Below are positions 16,580 to 24,765 of a stretch of DNA of 64,000 nucleotides, piece after piece. Each line of letters begins with the position of its first letter. Positions within the stretch are counted from its first letter, which is position 1. Both the position numbers and the translations under genes were made by a program. The stretch lies in contig PNKX01000004.1 in NCBI GenBank assembly GCA_013822725.1, forward strand, positions 124,001 through 188,000, in the 5' to 3' direction. The notes below the pieces were generated by a model. The model saw nothing but the letters and a program-made list of their open reading frames with translations, did not search any database and was not told where the DNA came from. The DNA is from Pirellula sp. GTDB taxonomy: Bacteria; Planctomycetota; Planctomycetia; Pirellulales; Lacipirellulaceae.

Positions 16580-19500
16580 ATCGGCCTTCTTCCGACGCCC
16601 GAAGCGTTCCAACACATAGAAGAACACCGGCGTCAAAAAGATCCCGAAGAACGTCACGCCGATCATGCCGCTGAACACGGCCGTGCCGAGCGAGTTGCGC
16701 ATCTCGGCCCCTGCCCCGCGGCCCAGCACTAACGGCACGACGCCGAGGATAAACGCGAAGCTGGTCATGATGATCGGCCGCAACCGCATCCGGCACGCTT
16801 CCACTGTCGCCTCATCCAGCGGCTTTCCTTCCAGGTGCAACTGGTGGGCAAACTCAACGATCAGAATCGCATTCTTCGCCGCGAGGCCCACGAGCACGAT
16901 GAAACCAATCTGCACGAAGATATCCACCGGCAGCGACGCGATCAGCATGCCGGTCACCGAGCAGAGCAAACACATCGGCACGACGAGGATCACCGAAAAC
17001 GGCAGCTTCCAGCTTTCGTATTTCGCGGCCAACACCAGGAAGACCAGGATAGCGCCAAGGGCGAACACCGCGATGCCGACCAAGCCGGCCGACACTTCAA
17101 ACGTACCGACCGTGACCGGCTCCTGCTCCATGTACGCAATTTCGGTCCACTGGTAGGAAAGGCCGAGGCTGTCGGCCAACTTTTGCATGGCCGCCATCGC
17201 GGTTCCGGAGCTAACGCCAGGCGCCTGCGCCCCCTGCACCGCGGCCGAGGCGTACATATTGTAGCGGTTCACCATCACCGGCCCGCCAACGTCCTTCTCC
17301 TGCATGATGGTCGCCAGGGGAACCATGTCGCCCAAGCGGTTGCGGACGTAAATCTGATTGAGGTCTTCGACCTGCGTGCGGAACTGCGACTCGGCGGAGA
17401 GATTCACCTGCCATGTGCGGCCAAACTCGTTGAAGAGGTTGACGTAATACCCCCCCATAAAAACCTGCAGCGCGTCGAACGCGTCCTTCATCGCCACGCC
17501 GAGCGATTCGCACTTGGTGCGATCAATATCGAGATAAACCTGCGGCGTCTCGGCGCGGAACATCGTCGAGACGCCAAGTAGTTCGGAATCGGCGTTCGCT
17601 TGCGCGACCAATTCGTCGGCGTCGCTTTGCAACTGGTGCAGGTCGACGTAGCCGCGCTGTTCGATCTGCATTTTCCAACCGGCCGACGTGCCGAGGCCCT
17701 GAATCGGCGGCGCGCGGAAGACGCTGATCTGCGCTTCCGGCACTTCCTGCGCGGCCAGCTCGCGGAGCCTGTCCGCCACGACGGCGTCGTATTCGTCAGG
17801 GGCTGTGCGCTCTTCAAACGGCTTCAAGATGCAGAAGCAGGAGCCGAAGTTGCTGGCGTTGGCGCTCAACAGCACCGACTGGCCCGCAACCGACATCATA
17901 TGCTGCACGCCGGGGATTCCCGGCTTCGACGGATCCTTCGGGTCGCCCAAAGCGATGCCGGCGAGCCGTTCCATCACCGCCTCGGTCCGCTGCACCGACG
18001 CCGAGTCGGGGAGCTGAACGTTCACCAGCAAATAGCCCTGATCCTGCGTCGGAATGAACCCCTTCGGCGCCACCGTCAATTCGTGGGCAGTCAAGTACAA
18101 CAGCCCGCCGTAAATCACCAGCACCATCGCGCTCACGCGGAGCGAGCGTTTCACGATGTTGCTGTAACCGTCGGTGATCCGATCGAACAATCGATTGAAG
18201 GCGCCGAAGACTTTGGCCAGCACGCGATTCACCGGCAGGATGATCAGCTTGCCGATGAAGCCGCCCAGAATGAACCCCGGCACGAAATAGGCCAGCGTCA
18301 TCGGCCAACTGGGGCCGGCTTCGTCTCCATGACCCGCTGCGGGCGCTTCATGGCCGAACCAGCCGCCCAGGAAGTTCGCGCCGATCCAGTAAGTCAAAAG
18401 ACCGCCGAACAAGCAAAAAATCCACCACGGCAACGCCTCGCGGATCGGTTCGCCATTCTCGTCGACATGCTCGGTGCTGAAGACCGACGCCGCCCGCGAC
18501 GGCGTGAGCGTCATCGCGTTGATGGCCGAGATGATCATCGCCGCTGAAATCGTGAGCGCGAACTGCCGGTAAAACTGCCCTGAAATGCTCGGCATGAACA
18601 CGCTCGGCAGGAACACCGACGACAACACGAGCGTGATCGCGATGATCGGCCCGGTGATTTCATCCATCGCCTTGATCGTGGCGGTCTTCGCGTCGAGTCC
18701 CGTCGCCATCTGCCGCTCGACGTTCTCGAGCACGACGATCGCGTCGTCGACGACGATGCCGATCGCCAGCACCAAGCCGAACAGCGTCAAGTTGTTCAAA
18801 CTGAAACCGATGACCGCCATCACCGCGAAGGCGCCCACCAGCGACACCGGCACGTCGATCATCGGCAAGATCATCGCCTTCCAGTCTTGCAGGAAGACGA
18901 GCACCACGATCGCGACCAAGATGATCGCGTCACGCAGCGTCTTGAACACCTCGATGACCGACTCTTGAATAAACGGCGTCGTGTCGTAGACGATCCGGTA
19001 GTCGAGATCGGTGGGGAAGCTCTTTTTGAGCTCCGCCATCTTATTCTTAATCTCCTTGGCCACCTTCATGGCGTTGGAGCCCGGCTCCTGGAAGATAGCC
19101 AGCCCGACCGACGGCATGCCGTCAAGTTTGCAGATTTGGTCGTACTGCTGAGCGCCAAGTTCGACGCGGGCAATATCGCGCAAGCGCACCACCTGCGACG
19201 CGGGCCGACCCGTCTGGTCGTTCCCCTGGCTCGTCTTGATGATGATGTCGCCGAACTGGTCGGGATCCTGCAAGCGGCCCAGCGTCGTCAGCGTCAGCTG
19301 GAACTGCTGCCCCTCGGGCACCGGTTGCTGGCCGATTTGCCCCGCGGCGACCTGCACGTTCTGGTTCTGAACCGCACTAATCACCTCGTTGACGGTAATA
19401 TTGCGGCTCATCATCTTTTGCGGATCGAGCCACGCCCGCATGCTGTAGTCGCGCTCGCCGAGGTAGGTAATGTCGCCGACGCCGTCGAGACGATAGATTT

Positions 19501-19996
19501 CGTCCTTCACCTGGATCGTGGCGTAGTTGCTCAGGTAAATGTCGTCGTAGGTGCCGCCGGGCGAAATCAGATTGATCGCGAGCAAAATGCTCGGCGACTT
19601 CTTCTGGGTGACGATCCCCTGCAACTGCACCTGCAGCGGCAACTGGGCCATCGCCCACGAGACGCGGTTCTGCACCAGCACCGTCGCGATGTCGAGATCC
19701 GTGCCGAGTTCGAACGTCAGCGTCAGGTTGTAGGCGCCGTCGTTCGTACACTGCGACGACATGTAGAGCAGTCCCTGCACGCCGTTGACTTGCTCTTCAA
19801 TCGGAGCGGCCACCGCGTCGGCCACCACCTGGGCGCTGGCGCCTGGGTACGAAGCCGTCACCTGCACCGTCGGCGGGGTGATATCGGGATACTGCGCGAT
19901 CGGGAGCGTCACGACCGAGACGCCGCCCGCCAACAAAATGACGATCGACAGCACCCAGGCGAAGATCGGTCGCTCGATGAAGAATCGGGCTAACAT
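16553..19996 (-). CDS. RND efflux pump, AcrB/HAE1 family, with membrane insertion
   Basis: A proton-driven inner-membrane exporter of hydrophobic or amphiphilic compounds, 1147 residues. The start MLARFFIERPIFAWVLSIVI and ITPPTVQVTASYPGASAQVV are diagnostic of HAE1. The proton-relay Asp pair is in GIVVDDAIVVLENVERQMAT. The N- and C-terminal halves show the expected duplication (second GFIVLVGLAAKNAILIVEFA). It is about 100 residues longer than AcrB. The extra length lies at about residues 505-595, after the sixth helix, and contains two hydrophobic stretches (WWIFCLFGGLLTYWIGANFL and AYFVPGFILGGFIGKLIILP). The adaptor gene lies 58 bp upstream in the same operon. Confidence 0.95.
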   Translation of the reverse strand: MLARFFIERPIFAWVLSIVILLAGGVSVVTLPIAQYPDITPPTVQVTASYPGASAQVVADAVAAPIEEQVNGVQGLLYMSSQCTNDGAYNLTLTFELGTDLDIATVLVQNRVSWAMAQLPLQVQLQGIVTQKKSPSILLAINLISPGGTYDDIYLSNYATIQVKDEIYRLDGVGDITYLGERDYSMRAWLDPQKMMSRNITVNEVISAVQNQNVQVAAGQIGQQPVPEGQQFQLTLTTLGRLQDPDQFGDIIIKTSQGNDQTGRPASQVVRLRDIARVELGAQQYDQICKLDGMPSVGLAIFQEPGSNAMKVAKEIKNKMAELKKSFPTDLDYRIVYDTTPFIQESVIEVFKTLRDAIILVAIVVLVFLQDWKAMILPMIDVPVSLVGAFAVMAVIGFSLNNLTLFGLVLAIGIVVDDAIVVLENVERQMATGLDAKTATIKAMDEITGPIIAITLVLSSVFLPSVFMPSISGQFYRQFALTISAAMIISAINAMTLTPSRAASVFSTEHVDENGEPIREALPWWIFCLFGGLLTYWIGANFLGGWFGHEAPAAGHGDEAGPSWPMTLAYFVPGFILGGFIGKLIILPVNRVLAKVFGAFNRLFDRITDGYSNIVKRSLRVSAMVLVIYGGLLYLTAHELTVAPKGFIPTQDQGYLLVNVQLPDSASVQRTEAVMERLAGIALGDPKDPSKPGIPGVQHMMSVAGQSVLLSANASNFGSCFCILKPFEERTAPDEYDAVVADRLRELAAQEVPEAQISVFRAPPIQGLGTSAGWKMQIEQRGYVDLHQLQSDADELVAQANADSELLGVSTMFRAETPQVYLDIDRTKCESLGVAMKDAFDALQVFMGGYYVNLFNEFGRTWQVNLSAESQFRTQVEDLNQIYVRNRLGDMVPLATIMQEKDVGGPVMVNRYNMYASAAVQGAQAPGVSSGTAMAAMQKLADSLGLSYQWTEIAYMEQEPVTVGTFEVSAGLVGIAVFALGAILVFLVLAAKYESWKLPFSVILVVPMCLLCSVTGMLIASLPVDIFVQIGFIVLVGLAAKNAILIVEFAHQLHLEGKPLDEATVEACRMRLRPIIMTSFAFILGVVPLVLGRGAGAEMRNSLGTAVFSGMIGVTFFGIFLTPVFFYVLERFGRRKKADAAPGSAGG

Positions 19997-20054
19997 AGCG
20001 GGCGCTGCGGGGAAGTCGGGAAGGATGCGAGGCGGGAACGGCTAAAACGCAGGA

Positions 20055-21374
20055 TTACTTCTTAGCGGCGGGAGCGACCTTTTCAGCCGGAGTAGCGGGC
20101 TCTGTCGGCGTCGCGGGAGTGACAGGCTTCTTGTCATCCGCCGGCAGCGCGCCCAGCGGATCGCGATTAATCGGCTTCGGATCAACCTTCACGCCAGGTC
20201 GCACGCGCTGCAGCCCCTCGGCGATGATCACGCTGTCGGCCGTAATGCTCGGTACGCTCGGCTCTCCTTCCAACGCAAACCGCACCCCTGCAGGCGTCCG
20301 CTGAATGTTCACCGGCTGCACCACTTGCAGTCCGCCCGGCTGCTGCGGGCCCAGGCTCACCGGCGAATACTCCACGACGTTATCCTTGTTGACGCTCAGC
20401 AGGAACTTCTTCCCCTGATCGCTGCCGATGGCGGCCTGCGTCACGAGCAGAGCCTCACGCGCCTTCCCCAGCGGCAATCGAATCCGGACAAACTCGCCCG
20501 GCTTAAACATCCGCGGCCCGACCGGCGTCAGCAGCGGGTTACCGAAGACGCCGCGCAGTTCGAGCGTCCCGGTCGAAGGATCGATCTGGTTGTTGATAAA
20601 GTCGATCGTTCCTGAATGGGGATACTCGCTCCCTTCGTTCGCCAAGCCAAATTGCACCGGCAGCACCGCCCCTTGAGCCGTCGACTGGATCTTCTTCTGC
20701 TGAATCAGTCGCTCGGCTCGCAGCAGCGTCAATTCGTCGATGTCGAAGTAGGCGTAGATCGGATCTTGCGAGACGACCGTCGTCAGCAGCGTCTGGTCTT
20801 GCGTCACCAGGTTGCCGATCGTCAGCAAGTTGCGGCTCACAATCCCCTCGATGGGCGACACCACGTCGGTGAAGCTCAGATTAAGGGCCGACACCTCGGA
20901 AGCCGCTTCGGACGCCGTGACCTGGGCGGCAGCCTCGTCCTCCGCGGCCTGGTACTTGTCGACGTCTTGTTGGCTGATGGCGCCGGGAGTCTTGGCGACT
21001 TCCTTCGCCCGAGCGTTGTCGGCGATCGCCAGTTGAAGCTGAGCCTTCGCCAAGGCGACTTGGCCGTTCGCCTCGTCGAGTTGCGCCTGATACGGCCGCG
21101 GATCAATCTTGAACAGCCGGTCGCCCGCCTTCACCGGCTTGCCCGACTGAAAGTCGATGCTCACCAAGTAACCGGTCACGCGGGCGCGAACTTCCACCGA
21201 CTCAACCGCTTCCAGCCGACCGGTGAAGTAAACGTAGTCGCCCACCTCACGCGTGATTGGCGTCTCGGTGCGAACCACCGGCGCCTGCGCCACCTTGGCG
21301 GGCGCCTTGTCGCGGCAGCCAATCGCGGCAACGAACAACAGCGCCAGGGCGGCGGTGAGATGGCGAGCAATCAT
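20055..21374 (-). CDS. RND periplasmic adaptor lipoprotein (AcrA/MexA type)
   Basis: A membrane-fusion protein of 439 residues linking the RND pump to its outer-membrane duct. From the ATG at 21374 it has a lipoprotein signal (LTAALALLFVAAIGC); an upstream extension would spoil it. Lipoyl and hairpin regions follow: VRARVTGYLVSIDFQSGKPV, GDRLFKIDPRPYQAQLDEAN, then the coiled-coil hairpin (about 105-170). The beta-barrel segment is around VPVQFGLANEGSEYPHSG-like text and the membrane-proximal domain is C-terminal. The end is a Pro/Ala/Thr-rich tail. First gene of the pump operon. Confidence 0.93.
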   Translation of the reverse strand: MIARHLTAALALLFVAAIGCRDKAPAKVAQAPVVRTETPITREVGDYVYFTGRLEAVESVEVRARVTGYLVSIDFQSGKPVKAGDRLFKIDPRPYQAQLDEANGQVALAKAQLQLAIADNARAKEVAKTPGAISQQDVDKYQAAEDEAAAQVTASEAASEVSALNLSFTDVVSPIEGIVSRNLLTIGNLVTQDQTLLTTVVSQDPIYAYFDIDELTLLRAERLIQQKKIQSTAQGAVLPVQFGLANEGSEYPHSGTIDFINNQIDPSTGTLELRGVFGNPLLTPVGPRMFKPGEFVRIRLPLGKAREALLVTQAAIGSDQGKKFLLSVNKDNVVEYSPVSLGPQQPGGLQVVQPVNIQRTPAGVRFALEGEPSVPSITADSVIIAEGLQRVRPGVKVDPKPINRDPLGALPADDKKPVTPATPTEPATPAEKVAPAAKK

Positions 21375-21510
21375 GGCGGGGAGAGGACGATGGGGAGTTT
21401 TGTAAACATCGAGGTCGGGAAAATATAACCCGCGCACGGCGCTTTACAGGACGTTCTTCGCAAGAAGGCCAACTCGACGCGATAGGCGCAATCTGTACGA
21501 CCGGCGCATC

Positions 21511-21543
21511 CGTCATCCTGAGCGCAGCGAAGGATCTAGCGCA
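21511..21543 (+). repeat. Left copy of a GTCATCCTGAGCG inverted repeat
   Basis: CGTCATCCTGAGCGCAGCGA continues as AGGATCTAGCGCA. Its imperfect reverse complement lies at 21929-21967, so the two copies bracket the gene at 21585-21920. This sequence type is a known dispersed repeat in many bacterial genomes. Confidence 0.65.
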
Positions 21544-21571
21544 GGTCGGGGGCAAGTCGCATCAGCCCCGG

Positions 21572-21577
21572 TACAAT
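21572..21577 (+). promoter_or_regulatory. Possible -10 box for a leaderless transcript
   Basis: TACAAT ends seven bases before the ATG at 21585, so transcription would begin at or next to the start codon. No good -35 is visible 16-18 bp upstream, and no ribosome-binding site precedes the ATG. This fits a leaderless mRNA but is unproven. Confidence 0.25.
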
Positions 21578-21584
21578 CGAAGGC

Positions 21585-21920
21585 ATGAATAAGCGCATCT
21601 TTATCCCTTTGGCCGCCACGATCGCAATCATGGTATTCGTCGCGGCGTGCGTGCTAATCCCTCGTGCCGTTGTTTACTTCCACGAAATCCATCCTCGTGG
21701 CATCACGCGTGAACTCGCGCAATGGGAACAGGAGTATCGCGACCGAAGTCCAGATCAAACGAGCGTCAAGCACGCGCGCGAGTATCTGGAATACGTTAAG
21801 AACTACTACTGCTATGAAGACATGCCGGAATACCGCGACAAGGACGCGGTCAAAGAATTGGCCAAACAAAGACGGAAGACCATGAAGGTGATTCAAGATT
21901 GGATTGACGCGAACGACTGA
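21585..21920 (+). CDS. Small membrane-anchored protein, function unknown
   Basis: 111 residues: an N-terminal signal anchor (FIPLAATIAIMVFVAACVLI) followed by a charged, helical periplasmic part (GITRELAQWEQEYRDRSPDQ; KNYYCYEDMPEYRDKDAVKE) with high Tyr and Glu/Lys. I recognise no family. It is flanked by inverted GTCATYCTGAGCG repeats, sits alone between two minus-strand units, and has base composition less GC-rich than its neighbours. It may be a cargo gene carried with the repeats. Confidence 0.7.
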   Translation: MNKRIFIPLAATIAIMVFVAACVLIPRAVVYFHEIHPRGITRELAQWEQEYRDRSPDQTSVKHAREYLEYVKNYYCYEDMPEYRDKDAVKELAKQRRKTMKVIQDWIDAND

Positions 21921-21928
21921 CAAACAGC

Positions 21929-21967
21929 TGCGCACAGCTAGATTCTTTGCTCCGCTCAGAATGACGG
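21929..21967 (-). repeat. Right copy of the GTCATCCTGAGCG inverted repeat
   Basis: Read on the minus strand, CCGTCATTCTGAGCGGAGCA continues as AAGAATCTAGCTGTGCGCA. It matches the left copy at 21511-21543 at most positions, in opposite orientation. Confidence 0.65.
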
Positions 21968-21983
21968 CCTACGAGAATCCGCT

Positions 21984-22934
21984 CTAAACAGGCGAAGTCA
22001 ACTCGCCCGGCAACGTTGGCGTCGCTCCGCGCTGCGACGCCACAAACGACGCCACCCGATTGGCCCAAGTCAGAATCTGCTGCGGCGGCAAGCCGCGCAG
22101 CAAGCCAATCACCAGCGCCGCGCACCAACAGTCGCCGGCGCCAATCGAATCGGCACCCGCCACGCGCTCGCAGCGCGGCGGCTCGGCCGAATAGTGCTTC
22201 CCGCCATGCCATAGCCGCGCGCCAGCCGCACCTTCCGTCACGGCAATCGTCGTCAACTGCGGGAACCGCTTCGCCAGAGTCTCAATCGTCGCCGGCAAAT
22301 CGCCCGCCGGCGCCGCTAGATCAAACATCTTCGCCACGATCGCCAATTCGTCGTCGTTGAGCTTCAACACAGTCGCCCAACGCAGCGATTCCTCAACAAC
22401 TTCCGGCGTATAGTGCGGCGCCCGCAGATTCAAATCGCACACCCGCACCGCTTGCGGCTTAGCGGCCGCCAACAACGCCCGCAGAGTCCCCCGACTCCCC
22501 GCCGTCCGCTGCACGAGCGTCCCATAACAAATCGCATCCGCCCGTGCGGCAAGACTCGCCAGTTCCGGCGTCAGCGCAATCCCGTCCCACGCCACTCCCT
22601 GACAAATGTCGTACGTCGGATGCCCCTCGGCGTTGAGTTCCACCTCGACGGTGCCGGTGGGCAAGCTGGCGTCGACCTGCAAATGCTCGACGTTCACCCC
22701 GCGCGCGGTAACCTCGCTCCGCAAGCGTCGGCCGAGCGCGTCGTCGCCGACGCAACTCACCGGAATCGCCTGCCCGCCGGCGTTCGCCCCAACACCAGCC
22801 GAAAGCGACTGCTGCGCATGGACCGCAAAATTGCAGGGCGCCCCGCCGAGAATCGCGTCGCCGTCAACGACGTCGAACAGCGCCTCGCCAAAGCCGAGGA
22901 TGAGCGGAGTCGACTTTGCAGAAATGTTGGTCAT
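21984..22934 (-). CDS. PfkB-family sugar kinase (fructokinase-like)
   Basis: An ATP-dependent sugar kinase of 316 residues. The N-terminal PfkB region reads ILGFGEALFDVVDGDAILGG followed by APCNFAVHAQQSL, which is the fructokinase pattern. The C-terminal signature ADSIGAGDCWCAALVIGLLR holds the catalytic-base Asp and anion hole (GAGD). It is the last gene of a five-gene minus-strand sugar operon and would phosphorylate the sugar made by the upstream dehydrogenases and isomerase. Fructose is the likely substrate by sequence, but another ketose is possible. A REP-like repeat (22447-22464) is embedded in its coding sequence. Confidence 0.87.
   Translation of the reverse strand: MTNISAKSTPLILGFGEALFDVVDGDAILGGAPCNFAVHAQQSLSAGVGANAGGQAIPVSCVGDDALGRRLRSEVTARGVNVEHLQVDASLPTGTVEVELNAEGHPTYDICQGVAWDGIALTPELASLAARADAICYGTLVQRTAGSRGTLRALLAAAKPQAVRVCDLNLRAPHYTPEVVEESLRWATVLKLNDDELAIVAKMFDLAAPAGDLPATIETLAKRFPQLTTIAVTEGAAGARLWHGGKHYSAEPPRCERVAGADSIGAGDCWCAALVIGLLRGLPPQQILTWANRVASFVASQRGATPTLPGELTSPV
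22447..22464 (+). repeat. GCGGCTTAGCG short REP-like element (copy 1)
   Basis: ACCGCTTGCGGCTTAGCG: a mini-hairpin CCGC-TT-GCGG followed by CTTAGCG. It lies inside the PfkB kinase gene. Further copies are at 23002, 29187, 31799 and 31948, all in the same orientation. Confidence 0.55.
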
Positions 22935-22970
22935 CGCACTGAATGAGAGAAGAGTTCTATCCGCCGTTGC

Positions 22971-22991
22971 CCGGCGGGCGTGGCCCGCCGG
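22971..22991. repeat. GC-rich hairpin between kinase and isomerase genes
   Basis: A perfect 9-bp stem, CCGGCGGGC-GTG-GCCCGCCGG, in the 80-bp gap between two operon genes, next to REP-like copy 2. No U-tract follows on either strand. It could stabilise or process the polycistronic mRNA. Confidence 0.6.
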
Positions 22992-23001
22992 CTAGAATTT
23001 T

Positions 23002-23019
23002 GCCGCTTGCGGCTTAGCG
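23002..23019 (+). repeat. GCGGCTTAGCG short REP-like element (copy 2)
   Basis: GCCGCTTGCGGCTTAGCG, the consensus form of the element. It ends at the stop codon of the TIM-barrel gene (23014), so it may have replaced that gene's 3' end. Confidence 0.6.
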
Positions 23020-23895
23020 CCAATATTCCCCAATCTTCCGCTGCAAAAACGCTACGCTCTCATGCAGCTGCGGCATCCCGTCGACGCCGTCTTCGATGCT
23101 GATCCACCCGTCGAACCCGACGCCGCTCAGTTCGCTGAAAACCGCGTCGTAATCAATCATCCCCTTACCGATCACCCCATGCCGCAGCCGTTTGGCGTAA
23201 CCGACGGCGCCCTCTTCGCGGCGCAAGTCTTCCAGCGTCCCTTCGGCGAGATACCGGTCGCTCGCATGCATCGTCACGACGCGATGCTTTACCCGCCGCA
23301 GCAGTTCGATCGGGTCATCACCCGCCAGCAGCGCATTGCTGGGGTCGTAATTCACCCCGAAGTGCGGCGAGTCGATCATCGCCACCAGATCGCAGAAGTC
23401 GGTCATGCTCTGGGCGAACTCGGGGTACTCCCAGTAGTTGTCCTTATAGTGATTCTCGATGATCAACGTCACGCCGCGCTCCGCCGCCGCCGGCGTGCAG
23501 GCCATGATGCTCTCCGCAGCGTAGCGCAAGCCCTCGTCGCGGCCCACTTCCGGCCGCCGCTGCCCGCTCAACACGCGGCAGTAGCTCCCGCCCAGCTCCG
23601 CGCACATCCCGATCCAACCAATCTGCTGATCAATCTGCCGCTGGCGGAACGTCGCATCAGAATGAGTGAAGTCGGGCGAACAGCAGAGCATCGGGATCGT
23701 CATCCCATGATCCGCCGCCATGCGCCGCGACTCGCTCCAGACGGCGCGATCCTTTAGTTCCAAGAACCCACTGTAAAACTCCAGCCCCGGCACGCCCAGC
23801 GTCGCCGCGAGCTCGACCCATTGCCGGATCGTCATCTCGCCCGTGAGGCACAACGGATCCATGAACGCCTTCGGAAAGGCAGCCAGCTTCGGCAT
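23014..23895 (-). CDS. Sugar-phosphate isomerase/epimerase-like TIM-barrel protein
   Basis: A 293-residue AP-endonuclease-2/xylose-isomerase-like TIM barrel. Metal-binding residues fall in the expected strands: LIIENHYKDNYW (Glu and His), IDSPHFGVNYDPSN (Asp, His), VVTMHASD (His) and GWISIEDG (Glu). These enzymes isomerise or epimerise keto-sugars, or act as 3-keto-sugar hydratases. The substrate is not deducible. The ATG at 23895 overlaps the stop codon of the upstream SDR gene by one base, showing translational coupling. Fourth gene of the sugar operon. Confidence 0.82.
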   Translation of the reverse strand: MPKLAAFPKAFMDPLCLTGEMTIRQWVELAATLGVPGLEFYSGFLELKDRAVWSESRRMAADHGMTIPMLCCSPDFTHSDATFRQRQIDQQIGWIGMCAELGGSYCRVLSGQRRPEVGRDEGLRYAAESIMACTPAAAERGVTLIIENHYKDNYWEYPEFAQSMTDFCDLVAMIDSPHFGVNYDPSNALLAGDDPIELLRRVKHRVVTMHASDRYLAEGTLEDLRREEGAVGYAKRLRHGVIGKGMIDYDAVFSELSGVGFDGWISIEDGVDGMPQLHESVAFLQRKIGEYWR

Positions 23896-24671
23896 CAATC
23901 GCCTCGTTTGGTGGGGTTACGGCCAATGATCGGATACTGCTCCAGTTCCACCACGCTCCCGCTGATCGGCCGGCTTTCGTCGCTCAGCCAGTAGACCGAC
24001 GCCGCGGCAATCTCCTCGGGCTTCATGATCCGCCCCGACGGTGCGAACTGCGGCTCCAACTCGTTTGGCCAATTCTTCGGTAGGCCGTCTTTGATCTTCG
24101 TCTCGTACTCGTTGGGCGTCAGCACCCAACCAACGTTGAAGTGGTTCACGCGAATCTGGTCGTAGCAAAGGTAGTCGGCCAGATTGCGCGACAACGTCAT
24201 CAGCGCCCCTTTCGAGACGCTGTAAGCGAGCAGATTCCCCTCGCCGGTGTAGGCGTTGATCGAACCGATATTCAGCACGCAGCCGCGCGTCTGCTTGAGA
24301 TGGGGATACGCCGCCTGCACGAGCAACATCGGCGCCCGCACGTTGATCGCCATCACCTTGTCGAACATCGCCGCGTCAGTGTTCTTCAGCTCGCTCCGCA
24401 CGACCCACGCAGCGTTATTTACAATCGCATCGAGCTGTCCGTAAGCCTTCAGCGCCGCGTCAACCAACTGCGGCGCCGCGGCCGGATCGCCCAAATCGGC
24501 AATCGCGAGCGTCGCCTGCCCCGGAAACTCCGCCACCAGCGCCCGCCCGCGCTCTTCATCGCGCCCGTGGACGATCACGCGGGCGCCCTCGGCAATCGCC
24601 CGCCGCGCAATCGCCTCGCCAATGCCCGTGGTGCTGCCGGTGACCAGAATCGATTTGTTTTGAAGTCGCAT
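23895..24671 (-). CDS. Short-chain dehydrogenase/reductase (SDR)
   Basis: A classical SDR of 258 residues. NAD(P) binding is shown by SILVTGSTTGIGEAIARRAI (TGxxxGIG), NNAAWV matches the NNAG-type motif, and the catalytic set is Ser in NIGSINAYTG with Tyr and Lys in LLAYSVSKGALM. The ATG at 24671 is chosen because the sequence just upstream is the perfect palindrome 24677-24751. Third gene of the sugar operon, probably oxidising or reducing a sugar or polyol carbonyl. Substrate unknown. Confidence 0.88.
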   Translation of the reverse strand: MRLQNKSILVTGSTTGIGEAIARRAIAEGARVIVHGRDEERGRALVAEFPGQATLAIADLGDPAAAPQLVDAALKAYGQLDAIVNNAAWVVRSELKNTDAAMFDKVMAINVRAPMLLVQAAYPHLKQTRGCVLNIGSINAYTGEGNLLAYSVSKGALMTLSRNLADYLCYDQIRVNHFNVGWVLTPNEYETKIKDGLPKNWPNELEPQFAPSGRIMKPEEIAAASVYWLSDESRPISGSVVELEQYPIIGRNPTKRGD

Positions 24672-24676
24672 GAGAG

Positions 24677-24751
24677 GGTGTCGGGAGCCTTTTGCCACTG
24701 GCGAGTCGCGTTTGGAAAGAGAACCTCCAGTGGCAAAAGGCTCCCGACACC
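24677..24751. repeat. Perfect 25-bp inverted repeat between operon genes
   Basis: GGTGTCGGGAGCCTTTTGCC-ACTGG (24677-24701) is the exact reverse complement of 24727-24751, with a 25-base loop. Inner arms carry the GCCACTGG/CCAGTGGC core shared with the elements at 27122, 30439 and 39281. It sits between the ADH and SDR genes, where a strong mRNA hairpin could reduce expression of the distal genes. Confidence 0.9.
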
Positions 24752-24765
24752 GTTTGGCGCGCCCA

